DNA of 64,000 nt from Bog-756 sp963725275 (lineage in GTDB: Bacteria > Actinomycetota > Acidimicrobiia > Acidimicrobiales > RAAP-2): positions 372,001 to 436,000 of the forward strand of contig CAVRXS010000003.1 in the NCBI GenBank assembly GCA_963725275.1, read 5' to 3'. Under the pieces are notes generated by a model. It ran no database searches. It worked only from the letters and a program-made list of their open reading frames with translations, and was not told the DNA's origin. Positions 8,756 through 15,694 of the stretch are shown here, in pieces. The translations under genes were made by a program, and so were the position numbers. How positions within the stretch are numbered: position 1 is the first letter of the stretch; every line of letters begins with the position of its first letter.

Positions 8756-9391
8756 TCAGGCTCCAACGATCAGAGAGCGCGCCTCTGCTGGGCCGACTAT
8801 GAGATCGTGAAGGTCGCCACCCACTTCGAGCCGGCTCGACTGGTTGATCCCGCCGATCTTCATCGGCTCGAAGCCAGCGGCTTGAATCAACCGCTCGACT
8901 TCGTCATCACCACGGTCGTCGGCGGTCACGTAGAACAGAACCGCTGGCTCGGGTGAACGGTTGCTCGAAGACTCGAATAGGTCGGCTGACATCGTACCGA
9001 ACGCCATGGTCAAGCGTGCCCCTGTCGGCAACCACCCGGCAATGGTCTCGCCGGATGATTGCCGCTCCGGCAGGAGCCGCATGACCTTTCCTTGTGCGTC
9101 GAGGCCGACCGGGTTGCTCGGAACGACGAGGGATTTGTCACCCAGCGCGTCGGCGATCTCGTCAATGACGTCCTTCAGCACGGAAAACCGCAACGCAAGG
9201 ATGACAGCATCGACACCCTGCAAAGCGCTTCGGTTGTTGAGAGCGACGCCCGCGGTTCCCCCGATCGCCGAGGCCAGGCCCTGGGCCGACTGCTCGTCAA
9301 CGCTCGAGAGCTGGAGGGCCTCGCCGCCGCCAGCAAGCTGACGCGCGATGGCCGATCCGATGCCTCCGGTGCCGATGATCGCTGTAGTCAT
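8756..9391 (-). CDS. NADP-binding Rossmann protein (F420-dependent NADP reductase-like)
   Basis: The 211-residue protein starts MTTAIIGTGGIGSAIARQLA, the dinucleotide-binding fold of the NADP/F420 oxidoreductase family (PF03807 type). It continues with DAVILALRFSVLKDVI and VVPSNPVG, positions that contact the nicotinamide in that family. A C-terminal helix carries VERLIQAAGFEPMKIGG. These proteins shuttle hydride between NADPH and a flavin or F420. Here the partner could be another enzyme of the operon. It follows the tandem VOC gene by 28 bases and precedes DUF3237 directly. Confidence 0.8.
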   Translation of the reverse strand: MTTAIIGTGGIGSAIARQLAGGGEALQLSSVDEQSAQGLASAIGGTAGVALNNRSALQGVDAVILALRFSVLKDVIDEIADALGDKSLVVPSNPVGLDAQGKVMRLLPERQSSGETIAGWLPTGARLTMAFGTMSADLFESSSNRSPEPAVLFYVTADDRGDDEVERLIQAAGFEPMKIGGINQSSRLEVGGDLHDLIVGPAEARSLIVGA

Positions 9392-9419
9392 GATCGAGAC
9401 CTCCGCCCCGTCAGGAAGC

Positions 9420-10361
9420 TCACTCTGACTTGGCCGATGGCCATTGATCGGGAAACCAATCTCCCCCTGGGTCCGTCGTTTGTCCGACCTCGATCAGATG
9501 ACCATCGGGATCGCGGATATAACAACGGATTTCGTACTGGTGTTGCTTCGGTGGCGTCAGGAATTCCGCACCCCGCGCGTTCCATTCGGCGTACACAGCG
9601 TAAATGTCCGTCACTCGTATATTGAGGAAACTGCTGACCCGGTTGAGATCGGCGGGCGTCTCAAGGGTGATCTCCGGCTTGTCGTCGGTCGGTTCTCCGC
9701 CGACGTTGATGATGATCCAACTGTTCGACAGTTGGACATACGTGAGCCCTCCGGGTCCGGAGAACGCATCCCTGCCTCCGAGCACATCGGTGTAGAAGCG
9801 GCGAGAGTGCTCGACGTCGTCCGACACGATGAAGTGGGCCAGCACGATCGCCTCTGGGGGCGTTGGGAGCTCGTCGGCGGCCGCATTCGATGGCCAGTGA
9901 TCGGGCACCCAGTCCCCCTGGGGGTCGGTGGTCTGCCCCACTTCGATCAGGTGACCATCGGGATCACGGATGTAGCAACGGATCTCGTACTGGTGCTGCT
10001 TCGGAGGCGTCAGGAACTGAGCACCCCGCGCGCTCCATTCGGAGTACACCGCCTCCATGTCCTTGACCCGAATGTTGACGAAGCTGCTCACCCGGGTTGG
10101 ATCGCCGGGTGTCTCCAGGGTGACCTCCGGCTTGTCGTCGGTCGGGCCTCCGCCGGCATTGATGACGATCCAACTATTGGACAGTGCGACGTTGGTCGGC
10201 CCTCCGGGGCTCGAGAAGGCGACCCGTCCGCCAAGGACTTCGGTGTAGAAGCGCCGAGAGCGCTCGACGTCGTCCGACACGATGAAGTGTGTGAGCAGGA
10301 TTCGTCTTGAACCGGTGGGACCTCGGCCATCTGCTACCTCCCTGTGATCTTCGACGGTCAT
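9420..10361 (-). CDS. Tandem-duplicated VOC (glyoxalase/dioxygenase-fold) protein
   Basis: The 313-residue protein is two near-identical VOC modules, about residues 20-150 and 155-310. Each begins LTHFIVSDDVE or LAHFIVSDDVE, continues SRRFYT(E/D)VLGG and NSWI(V/I)IN, and ends with the metal-ligand strand DPDGHLIEVGQTTDP. The duplication is still clear in DNA (about 9430-9860 against 9890-10310). The fold binds a metal through His and Glu, and candidates lie in HFIVSDD and HLIEVG of each module. The ATG at 10361 overlaps the preceding stop as ATGA. Function is probably dioxygenase, isomerase or resistance; the sequence alone does not decide. Confidence 0.85.
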   Translation of the reverse strand: MTVEDHREVADGRGPTGSRRILLTHFIVSDDVERSRRFYTEVLGGRVAFSSPGGPTNVALSNSWIVINAGGGPTDDKPEVTLETPGDPTRVSSFVNIRVKDMEAVYSEWSARGAQFLTPPKQHQYEIRCYIRDPDGHLIEVGQTTDPQGDWVPDHWPSNAAADELPTPPEAIVLAHFIVSDDVEHSRRFYTDVLGGRDAFSGPGGLTYVQLSNSWIIINVGGEPTDDKPEITLETPADLNRVSSFLNIRVTDIYAVYAEWNARGAEFLTPPKQHQYEIRCYIRDPDGHLIEVGQTTDPGGDWFPDQWPSAKSE

Positions 10362-11731
10362 AGCCGTGCCATCTGCGCCTGCATGGGCTGCAAAGGCGGA
10401 GGCATTTTGGCGATCTGCATTCGAAGGGTTTTGAAACCCGAATCGAAGATGGTCGAGAAGCTCGGGAACGGCTGGATCACGTCGCTCAACACCTCCAATG
10501 GAACGCGGGCGCATATGGCGAGCGTCGCCTGCTGGAGCCATTCGCCGGCCTCGGGTCCGAGGGCGTAGGCGCCGGTCAACCGGGCGCCGTCGCTGAGCAG
10601 GGTCAAGAATCCGTTCGACCGGGCGTACTGGTGGCTGTACGTCGCGGTCTTGGACACGTCGGTCAAGAGCGTTGTGCTGCTGTAGGGTGCCTCCGCGGAA
10701 CCAACGGCCGCCGCCTGCGGATCGGTGTACGTGACGCGCGGCACGGCTTCGTAGTTCGTCGGGTGGCTCTCTCCGGCGATGTTCGCCGCCGCAACGTCCC
10801 CCTCGTACTCACCGACGTGTGTCAGGGGCCAGATCCCGTTGACATCCCCAATGGCCCAAATGTTGTCGCCCGCACGCAGATACTCGTCCACCACGATGCC
10901 GCGCGGGTTTACCTCGATACCGACCGTCTCGAGCCCGATCCCTTCGACACGGGGACGGCGGCCGGTCGCCACGAGCAGTCGCTCTCCCTGCACCGAGGTC
11001 CCGTCCGAGAGCCTCAGGACGTAGTCGCCGCCGTCGAGCGAGGCCTCCGCGGCCTGGACTCCGAGGTGCAACTCGATCCCGTCCCGCCGCAGTACCTCGG
11101 TCAGAGCCACGCCAAGGGGGGCCGGCTCTCGTGGGATCAGCCGGTCGGCGCCCTCGACGAGGATGGCCTGACCACCGAGCCGCCGTACCACCTGTGCGAT
11201 CTCGACGCCGGCCGAGCCACCGCCGAGCACGATGAGACGGCTGGGAACCGTCTTCATGGCCGTCGCTTCGCGCGTGCCCCACACGCCGACCAGGCCCTCG
11301 AGCCCCGGAATGGGCGGTACGAACGGATCCGCACCCGTCGCTAGGACGACATGCTCCGTCGTGTAGCGAGTGCCGTCAACGTCGACCACGCCGGACCCGG
11401 CGAGCCGGCCCACGCCCCGGACCAGCGTGATGCCCCGATCCGTCAGCCATTTCTGCTGTCCCGCATCCGAATAGCCGGACACCATGTAGTCCCGCCAGTC
11501 CAGCGCCGCCTGCACGTTCACTTCGGCGCTGGCGCCGACATCGCGGGCGCCCTGGACCGCCTCCCCCGGACGCAAGAGGGACTTGGACGGGATGCACGCC
11601 CAGTAGGAGCACTCGCCGCCGACCAGCTCCCGCTCGACGACGGCGACCCGAAGCCCTCGCGCCGCGATGGCCCCGGCGCAGTGTTCGCCGGGCGCACCGC
11701 CGCCCAGCACGATCACGTCGAAATCGCTCAT
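10358..11731 (-). CDS. Pyridine nucleotide-disulfide oxidoreductase (dihydrolipoamide dehydrogenase/MerA-like)
   Basis: The 457-residue flavoprotein has an FAD motif (VLGGGAPGEHCAG), the redox disulfide in GGECSYWACIPSK (Cys41, Cys46), an NAD(P) motif (VLGGGSAGVEIAQ) and the FAD-closing IGDVNGIWPLTHVGEYEG. The C-terminal interface lacks the usual His-Pro...Glu pair and reads IQPFPSFS, so lipoamide reduction as in classic LPD is doubtful. It may reduce a small disulfide, quinone or metal instead. It is coupled by ATGA overlaps to VOC genes on both sides, which ties its redox role to their pathway. Confidence 0.9.
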   Translation of the reverse strand: MSDFDVIVLGGGAPGEHCAGAIAARGLRVAVVERELVGGECSYWACIPSKSLLRPGEAVQGARDVGASAEVNVQAALDWRDYMVSGYSDAGQQKWLTDRGITLVRGVGRLAGSGVVDVDGTRYTTEHVVLATGADPFVPPIPGLEGLVGVWGTREATAMKTVPSRLIVLGGGSAGVEIAQVVRRLGGQAILVEGADRLIPREPAPLGVALTEVLRRDGIELHLGVQAAEASLDGGDYVLRLSDGTSVQGERLLVATGRRPRVEGIGLETVGIEVNPRGIVVDEYLRAGDNIWAIGDVNGIWPLTHVGEYEGDVAAANIAGESHPTNYEAVPRVTYTDPQAAAVGSAEAPYSSTTLLTDVSKTATYSHQYARSNGFLTLLSDGARLTGAYALGPEAGEWLQQATLAICARVPLEVLSDVIQPFPSFSTIFDSGFKTLRMQIAKMPPPLQPMQAQMARL

Positions 11732-12405
11732 ACAGGAAGTTCCTGGCCGCTCTGTTCGCGCACCATGTACTGGGCGTACCAGTCGGGCCAGTCCGAGTCG
11801 GCCCGGCCGATGCGCTTCTCGTGCCCAGCGTGGGCCGACTCTGCGCGGCGCAATGCCGCAGCCAGGTCGGCGGCGGAGTTGAACGAGGTGGTGGTCGGAT
11901 CGAGGCGGCCCGGGAGGCGATCGGTCACCTCTTGGAGCAGCCAGCTGTTGCCGTCGGGGTCTTCGAACGTGGCAAAGGAGTTGTAGCTCTTGTGATCCGG
12001 ATCCGGTCCGTTGACCCGATCAGCCGACCCCTCAGGGTCGAGTTGCGCTCCGGGCGCTCCGGAGTGGAACACCCCACTGACCGTGGCTCCCCGGCTGACA
12101 AGTTCGTCGCGCCCGGCTTCGAGGTCAGACACGATCAGGTACAGGCCATGGGCAGATCCGGGTGGCGCCCCCGTGATGTGGGCGCCGAACTGCACAGAAC
12201 ACTGCGATCCCGGTGGCGTGAATTGCACGACCCGGAAGCCGTTGTCGGAGGAGAAGTCGACGTCGAGCCTCCAGCCGAGCCCGGCATAGTACGCCTTGGA
12301 GCGATCGGCGTCGGCCACGGGGATGACAACTGCCTCCAGCTTGAGATCTGCCGGTTCGCTGCTCGGCGATCCGCCGGGTGCGCTCTGTCCATCGAGGGTG
12401 CTCAT
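11728..12405 (-). CDS. VOC family protein, first gene of the operon
   Basis: The 225-residue protein has a single VOC module at about 20-145 (LEAVVIPVADADRSKAYYAG, then FGAHITG, then a FEDPDGNSWLLQEV ligand strand). Its C-terminal tail of about 70 residues ends DWYAQYMVREQ and is found in VOC proteins fused to a small helical extension. The ATG at 12405 has GAGGAG seven bases upstream. The 219 bases before it up to the convergent-side peroxiredoxin stop should hold the operon promoter. Its stop overlaps the flavoprotein start. Confidence 0.85.
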   Translation of the reverse strand: MSTLDGQSAPGGSPSSEPADLKLEAVVIPVADADRSKAYYAGLGWRLDVDFSSDNGFRVVQFTPPGSQCSVQFGAHITGAPPGSAHGLYLIVSDLEAGRDELVSRGATVSGVFHSGAPGAQLDPEGSADRVNGPDPDHKSYNSFATFEDPDGNSWLLQEVTDRLPGRLDPTTTSFNSAADLAAALRRAESAHAGHEKRIGRADSDWPDWYAQYMVREQSGQELPV

Positions 12406-12624
12406 CCGGCTCTCCTCTGTCTGGTCCCGAAACGATTGTCGCACCCAGGCGACGGCCTTGCACCTGAAAAATCCCTCGCACTCGGGGTTCGACGTCGTTT
12501 CAGCGTACGGGGTCGAATGGCGATGCACGGGTGGAGGTCTCAACCATTCTGCCCGGCCCGCGACCAGCTCGAGTTCCTATGGTCGAGAACCTGGGCGGAG
12601 GAGGAACGTCCCGACTCGCCGGGG

Positions 12625-13239
12625 TCAGCGTTTGATACCGATGCTCTTACCTTCGGTGTACCGGATCGGCTCCTCCAAGGTGTCGACGAGGAATTGATCC
12701 CGGTCTCCTCGTTCCCACGCCTCCCTCAACCCTGGAGCCGCCAAGTCGAAGTCGGGCCGAATCTTCTTGAACACGCCCCTCAGATCTACGTGGAGCTCTG
12801 CCATCGTGGGCCGACCCCAGTACCAGTATCCGTTGTAGATCTTGAAGATCTTGAGACCGGGCTCGAGGACGAACGTGTGGGGGATCATCGGATCGTGCGG
12901 CTCATCGGTGAACTCTTTGATGTCCAGATCCTTCTGGACGACCCGACCGGGGTCCGACAGGAACGGCCACGTGGCGCCCAGCGCGTCCCGGAACTCATTG
13001 ATGTTCAGCTGATTGTCGGTCGAGATGAGGGCCAATCGCGTGTAGGCATTCCTGAACTCGGGATAGATGTCGACCAATTGCCCTACGAACTGATGCTCTT
13101 TGGGATCGAAGCCGCCACGGGACAGATGGAGCACCATCGGGTTGCCCCCCTGGAGCTCCGACAGGGCCCGCCGCTGGCCGGATTGATCGGAGAGCTCGTA
13201 GTCGGGAAACGTCTTGCCTTCACGGATGTCGCTGCGCAT
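12625..13239 (-). CDS. Peroxiredoxin-like (AhpC/TSA fold) protein without cysteine
   Basis: The 204-residue protein follows the redoxin fold throughout: FPDYELSDQSGQRRALSEL, VLHLSRGG, WPFLSDPGRVVQKDLDI, and HTFVLEPGLKIFKIYNGYWYWGRP. In relatives the segment after SRGG/ARGH carries the peroxidatic Cys. Here that position is Asp45 (GGFDPKEH), and no Cys occurs anywhere in the protein. It therefore cannot act as a normal thiol peroxidase. The ATG at 13239 has GGAGG four bases upstream. It lies 58 bases downstream of the GH15 stump, once probably its operon partner. Confidence 0.85.
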   Translation of the reverse strand: MRSDIREGKTFPDYELSDQSGQRRALSELQGGNPMVLHLSRGGFDPKEHQFVGQLVDIYPEFRNAYTRLALISTDNQLNINEFRDALGATWPFLSDPGRVVQKDLDIKEFTDEPHDPMIPHTFVLEPGLKIFKIYNGYWYWGRPTMAELHVDLRGVFKKIRPDFDLAAPGLREAWERGDRDQFLVDTLEEPIRYTEGKSIGIKR

Positions 13240-13297
13240 GTGGCCTCCAAACTCGAAAGGGTCTGATCCAAAGATCCCACGGGAGTCCAGCAGATGT

Positions 13298-13542
13298 TCA
13301 AGTCGGTTGCGCCTGGCGCTCGCTCTCAGAGATTGCCCAAGCCGCGTTGACGAGCCCGATATGGCTGAACGCCTGCGGGAAGTTGCCAAGGAGCTCCCCG
13401 CTGACTGGATCGACCTCCTCGGCCAGCAGGCCGACCTCATTGACGAAGGCGGCGGCACGCTCGAAAACGGCCCGGGCCCGAACCGGCTGGCCCGCCTGGG
13501 CCAGGGCCTGGGCCAACCAGAAGGTGCACAAAAGAGGCTCTA
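13298..13542 (-). pseudogene. 3' stump of a GH15 glucoamylase/trehalase-type gene
   Basis: Reading inward from the IS border gives EPLLCTFWLAQALAQAG, then LLAEEVDPVSGELLGNFPQAFSHIGLVNAA, the hallmark C-terminus of GH15 enzymes, which hydrolyse glucosidic bonds. About 80 residues survive of the usual 600. The coding stops exactly at the IS inverted repeat. Beyond the far end of the IS (after 15599) neither strand continues GH15 coding, so the 5' part was deleted or moved, not just interrupted. The remnant cannot be functional. Confidence 0.85.
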
Positions 13543-13561
13543 CTGACTGATCCGTGGGTCA
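13543..13561 (+). repeat. Left terminal inverted repeat of the ISL3 element
   Basis: CTGACTGATCCGTGGGTCA, a 19/19 match to the reverse complement of the right end. The match stops one base outward and one base inward. Confidence 0.95.
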
Positions 13562-13649
13562 CTTGAGCACCCCCTGACGCGAGCAACGCCAGCCCCCGCC
13601 TACGTTTTCGGACTGTTCGAAGGTTCGAAGACAGGGCAAGGAGGATGGC

Positions 13650-14918
13650 GTGCTCGGTGCCAACGTATGGCGTCGCGTGCTCGGTGTCGACCGGGCGACG
13701 GTGATCGAGGAAATCGACTTCGATGAGGAGTCCGAAACCGTGGTGGTCCACGTGCGGCCGCGGCGTGCGACCAAGCGCCGGTGTGGACGCTGCGGGGTGC
13801 GTGCTCCCGGCTATGACCAGGGCGAGGGCAGGCGCAACTGGCGGGCGCTCGATCTCGGGACCATGCAGTGCTTCCTCCAGGCCGACTCTCCAAGAGTGAA
13901 CTGTCCCGACCACGGCCCGACCGTTGCCCAGGTGCCCTGGGCCCGCCATGGAGCCGGGCATACCCGGTTCTTCGACGACCAGGTGGCCTGGCTGGTCACC
14001 CACACCGCCAAGTCGACGGTCTGTGAGCTGATGCGGATCGCCTGGCGGACCGTCGGTTCGATCATCGACCGGGTGGTGGCCGACGGCCGTGCCGCCCATG
14101 ACCCCTTCTCCGGTCTCGTTCGCATCGGCATCGACGAGATCAGCTACAAGAAGGGGCACCGCTACCTGACCATCGTCGTCGACCACGACAGCGGGAGGCT
14201 GGTGTGGGCGGCCGTCGGACGGGACAAGAAGACGCTCAACGGCTTCTTCGACCTGCTGGGTGAGGAGCGGTCCGAACAGATCTCCCTGGTCAGCGCCGAT
14301 GGAGCCGGATGGATCGCCACGGTGGTGGCCGAGCGGGCACCCAATGCCACCCTCTGCATCGATGCTTTCCATGTGGTCGCCTGGGCCACCGAGGCGCTGG
14401 ATGAGGTGCGCCGCCAAGTGTGGAACGAGGCGAGGAAGGGCGGCATGTCCGGCCATGCCAACGAGCTGAAGGGCTGTCGCTATGCCCTGTGGCGGAACCC
14501 CGAGGACCTGACCCCCCGCCAGGCCGGCAAGCTCGCCTGGATCGCCAAGGTGAACACCACGCTCTACCGGGCCTACCTGATGAAAGAGCAGTTGCGCCTG
14601 GCCATCAGGAAGAAGGGCGTGCTGGCCCTTGCCATGTTGGACGGCTGGCTGGACTGGGCCCAGCGTTGCCGGATCCCGGCCTTCGTCGAGCTCGGCCGCA
14701 AGGTCAGAAAGAACATCGCCGGCATCGAGGCGGCCATGCTCAACGACCTGTCGAACGCACTCATCGAATCGACCAACACCAAGATCCGGGTCCTGCACCG
14801 CATGGCCTTCGGGTTCGCCAAGCCCGAGCACCTGATCGCCCTCGCCCTGCTCGACCGCGGTGGCTACTGCCCGCCGCTGCCGGGGCGTTCTCTATCTACG
14901 CTTGCGGCGCTTGCCTGA
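13650..14918 (+). CDS. ISL3-family transposase
   Basis: The 422-residue DDE transposase has an N-terminal zinc-finger-like cluster (CGRCGVRAPG, later NCPDHG) and a helix-turn-helix (STVCELMRIAWRTVGSI). The catalytic core includes IGIDEISYKKGHRYLTIVVDHD, then VSADGAGW, then CIDAFHVVAWA. A C-terminal block NALIESTNTKIRVLHRMAFGF carries the last acid. The start is the GTG at 13650, preceded by AAGGAGG. The frame is undamaged, so the element may still be able to move. Its 3' end overlaps that of the passenger gene by 27 bases. Confidence 0.95.
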   Translation: MLGANVWRRVLGVDRATVIEEIDFDEESETVVVHVRPRRATKRRCGRCGVRAPGYDQGEGRRNWRALDLGTMQCFLQADSPRVNCPDHGPTVAQVPWARHGAGHTRFFDDQVAWLVTHTAKSTVCELMRIAWRTVGSIIDRVVADGRAAHDPFSGLVRIGIDEISYKKGHRYLTIVVDHDSGRLVWAAVGRDKKTLNGFFDLLGEERSEQISLVSADGAGWIATVVAERAPNATLCIDAFHVVAWATEALDEVRRQVWNEARKGGMSGHANELKGCRYALWRNPEDLTPRQAGKLAWIAKVNTTLYRAYLMKEQLRLAIRKKGVLALAMLDGWLDWAQRCRIPAFVELGRKVRKNIAGIEAAMLNDLSNALIESTNTKIRVLHRMAFGFAKPEHLIALALLDRGGYCPPLPGRSLSTLAALA

Positions 14919-15521
14919 CGGCCGGGACGGTGTCCCTGGAGGCGTGAACCGACCAGAAGAGACCCGGCGCCCGGCGGGCATGACACCCCGGCCCAAGATG
15001 GTGTCCCGCTCGGCCCGGGGTCGGGAGTTGAACCGGTTCATGAACGCCTCGACCGCCGCCGGGTCGTCCGGCGACACACCTTCGCTGGCTGCTTCGGTCC
15101 AGAGCCGCTTGCCGAAGCTGTATCGGGACGTGTCGGCCATGTTCGCCCGGAACTCGGGTGCGATCTCGTCCAGGAAGTCGCACAGCACCTCGGGGGACTC
15201 ACTTTCCTCATCGAGCAACTCGGTCTCGGAAAGGAACGTGATGAAGGTCTTCGTCTCGGCGAGGATCTCGTCGAGCTCGTCAGCCTCGGCCATCACCTTG
15301 GCCGGGTGGAGCTCCAGGTAGATCTCATAGAGGTCACGGCGTCTCCAGCGGGTGAGGTGGCGATCCACATAGGCCCACTTGTAGTGGAGCAGGCCCTCGG
15401 GTCCGTCACGCTCGACCTCGAGTCCCCTGCCGTCCGCCCATGCAGCGAACCGCCTCTTCAGCTCCGCGTTCGCTGCCTCATAGTCATCTTCGTGCTCCGG
15501 CTCCCAGCTCTGCGGTTCCAC
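14892..15521 (-). CDS. Passenger gene of the ISL3 element, unknown function
   Basis: The 209-residue acidic protein has blocks such as LLHYKWAYVDRHLTRWRRRDLYEIYLE, a KTFITFLSETELLDEE helix, APEFRANMADTSRYSFGKRLW, and a basic C-terminal tail (KRRKRR). I recall actinobacterial hypothetical proteins with similar HYKW and YSFGKR blocks, but no function. It lies fully inside the inverted repeats on the opposite strand to the transposase, so it travels with the element. It may regulate transposition, help the host tolerate it, or be unrelated cargo. No catalytic motif is visible. Confidence 0.75.
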   Translation of the reverse strand: MEPQSWEPEHEDDYEAANAELKRRFAAWADGRGLEVERDGPEGLLHYKWAYVDRHLTRWRRRDLYEIYLELHPAKVMAEADELDEILAETKTFITFLSETELLDEESESPEVLCDFLDEIAPEFRANMADTSRYSFGKRLWTEAASEGVSPDDPAAVEAFMNRFNSRPRAERDTILGRGVMPAGRRVSSGRFTPPGTPSRPSGKRRKRR

Positions 15522-15580
15522 CGCACCATCTTCGCCGAAGGCGAGCCGCCATCCTCACGCTGCACGACGAAACGCAGAAT

Positions 15581-15599
15581 TGACCCACGGATCAGTCAG
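15581..15599 (-). repeat. Right terminal inverted repeat of the ISL3 element
   Basis: TGACCCACGGATCAGTCAG, the exact reverse complement of the left end over 19 bases. Confidence 0.95.
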
Positions 15600-15694
15600 G
15601 AGAGCCCTATTTCTTGGCTACTCTTCGCCTGGGAACCGTAGTGTCGTCGGGAGACGCACTCGGCCGGACTGGATTCTGAAGCCAGGAGTGCTCG

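Larger units (their letters stand above)
13543..15599. mobile_element. ISL3-family insertion sequence, complete, with passenger gene
   Basis: A 2057-base element is bounded by 19-base perfect inverted repeats. It holds an ISL3 transposase on the plus strand and a passenger gene on the minus strand, tail to tail. ISL3 elements normally make 8-base target duplications. The eight bases outside each end do not match, so this copy has recombined or deleted next to itself after insertion. The left border cuts a GH15 gene whose other half is missing. Confidence 0.88.

Noticed and set aside
13437..14831. 464-codon minus-strand frame opposite the transposase
   Set aside because: It is antisense to a clear ISL3 transposase and has no family features.
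13535..15610. Target-site duplication around the ISL3 element
   Set aside because: The eight bases outside the left and right ends do not match, even allowing shifts of a base or two.
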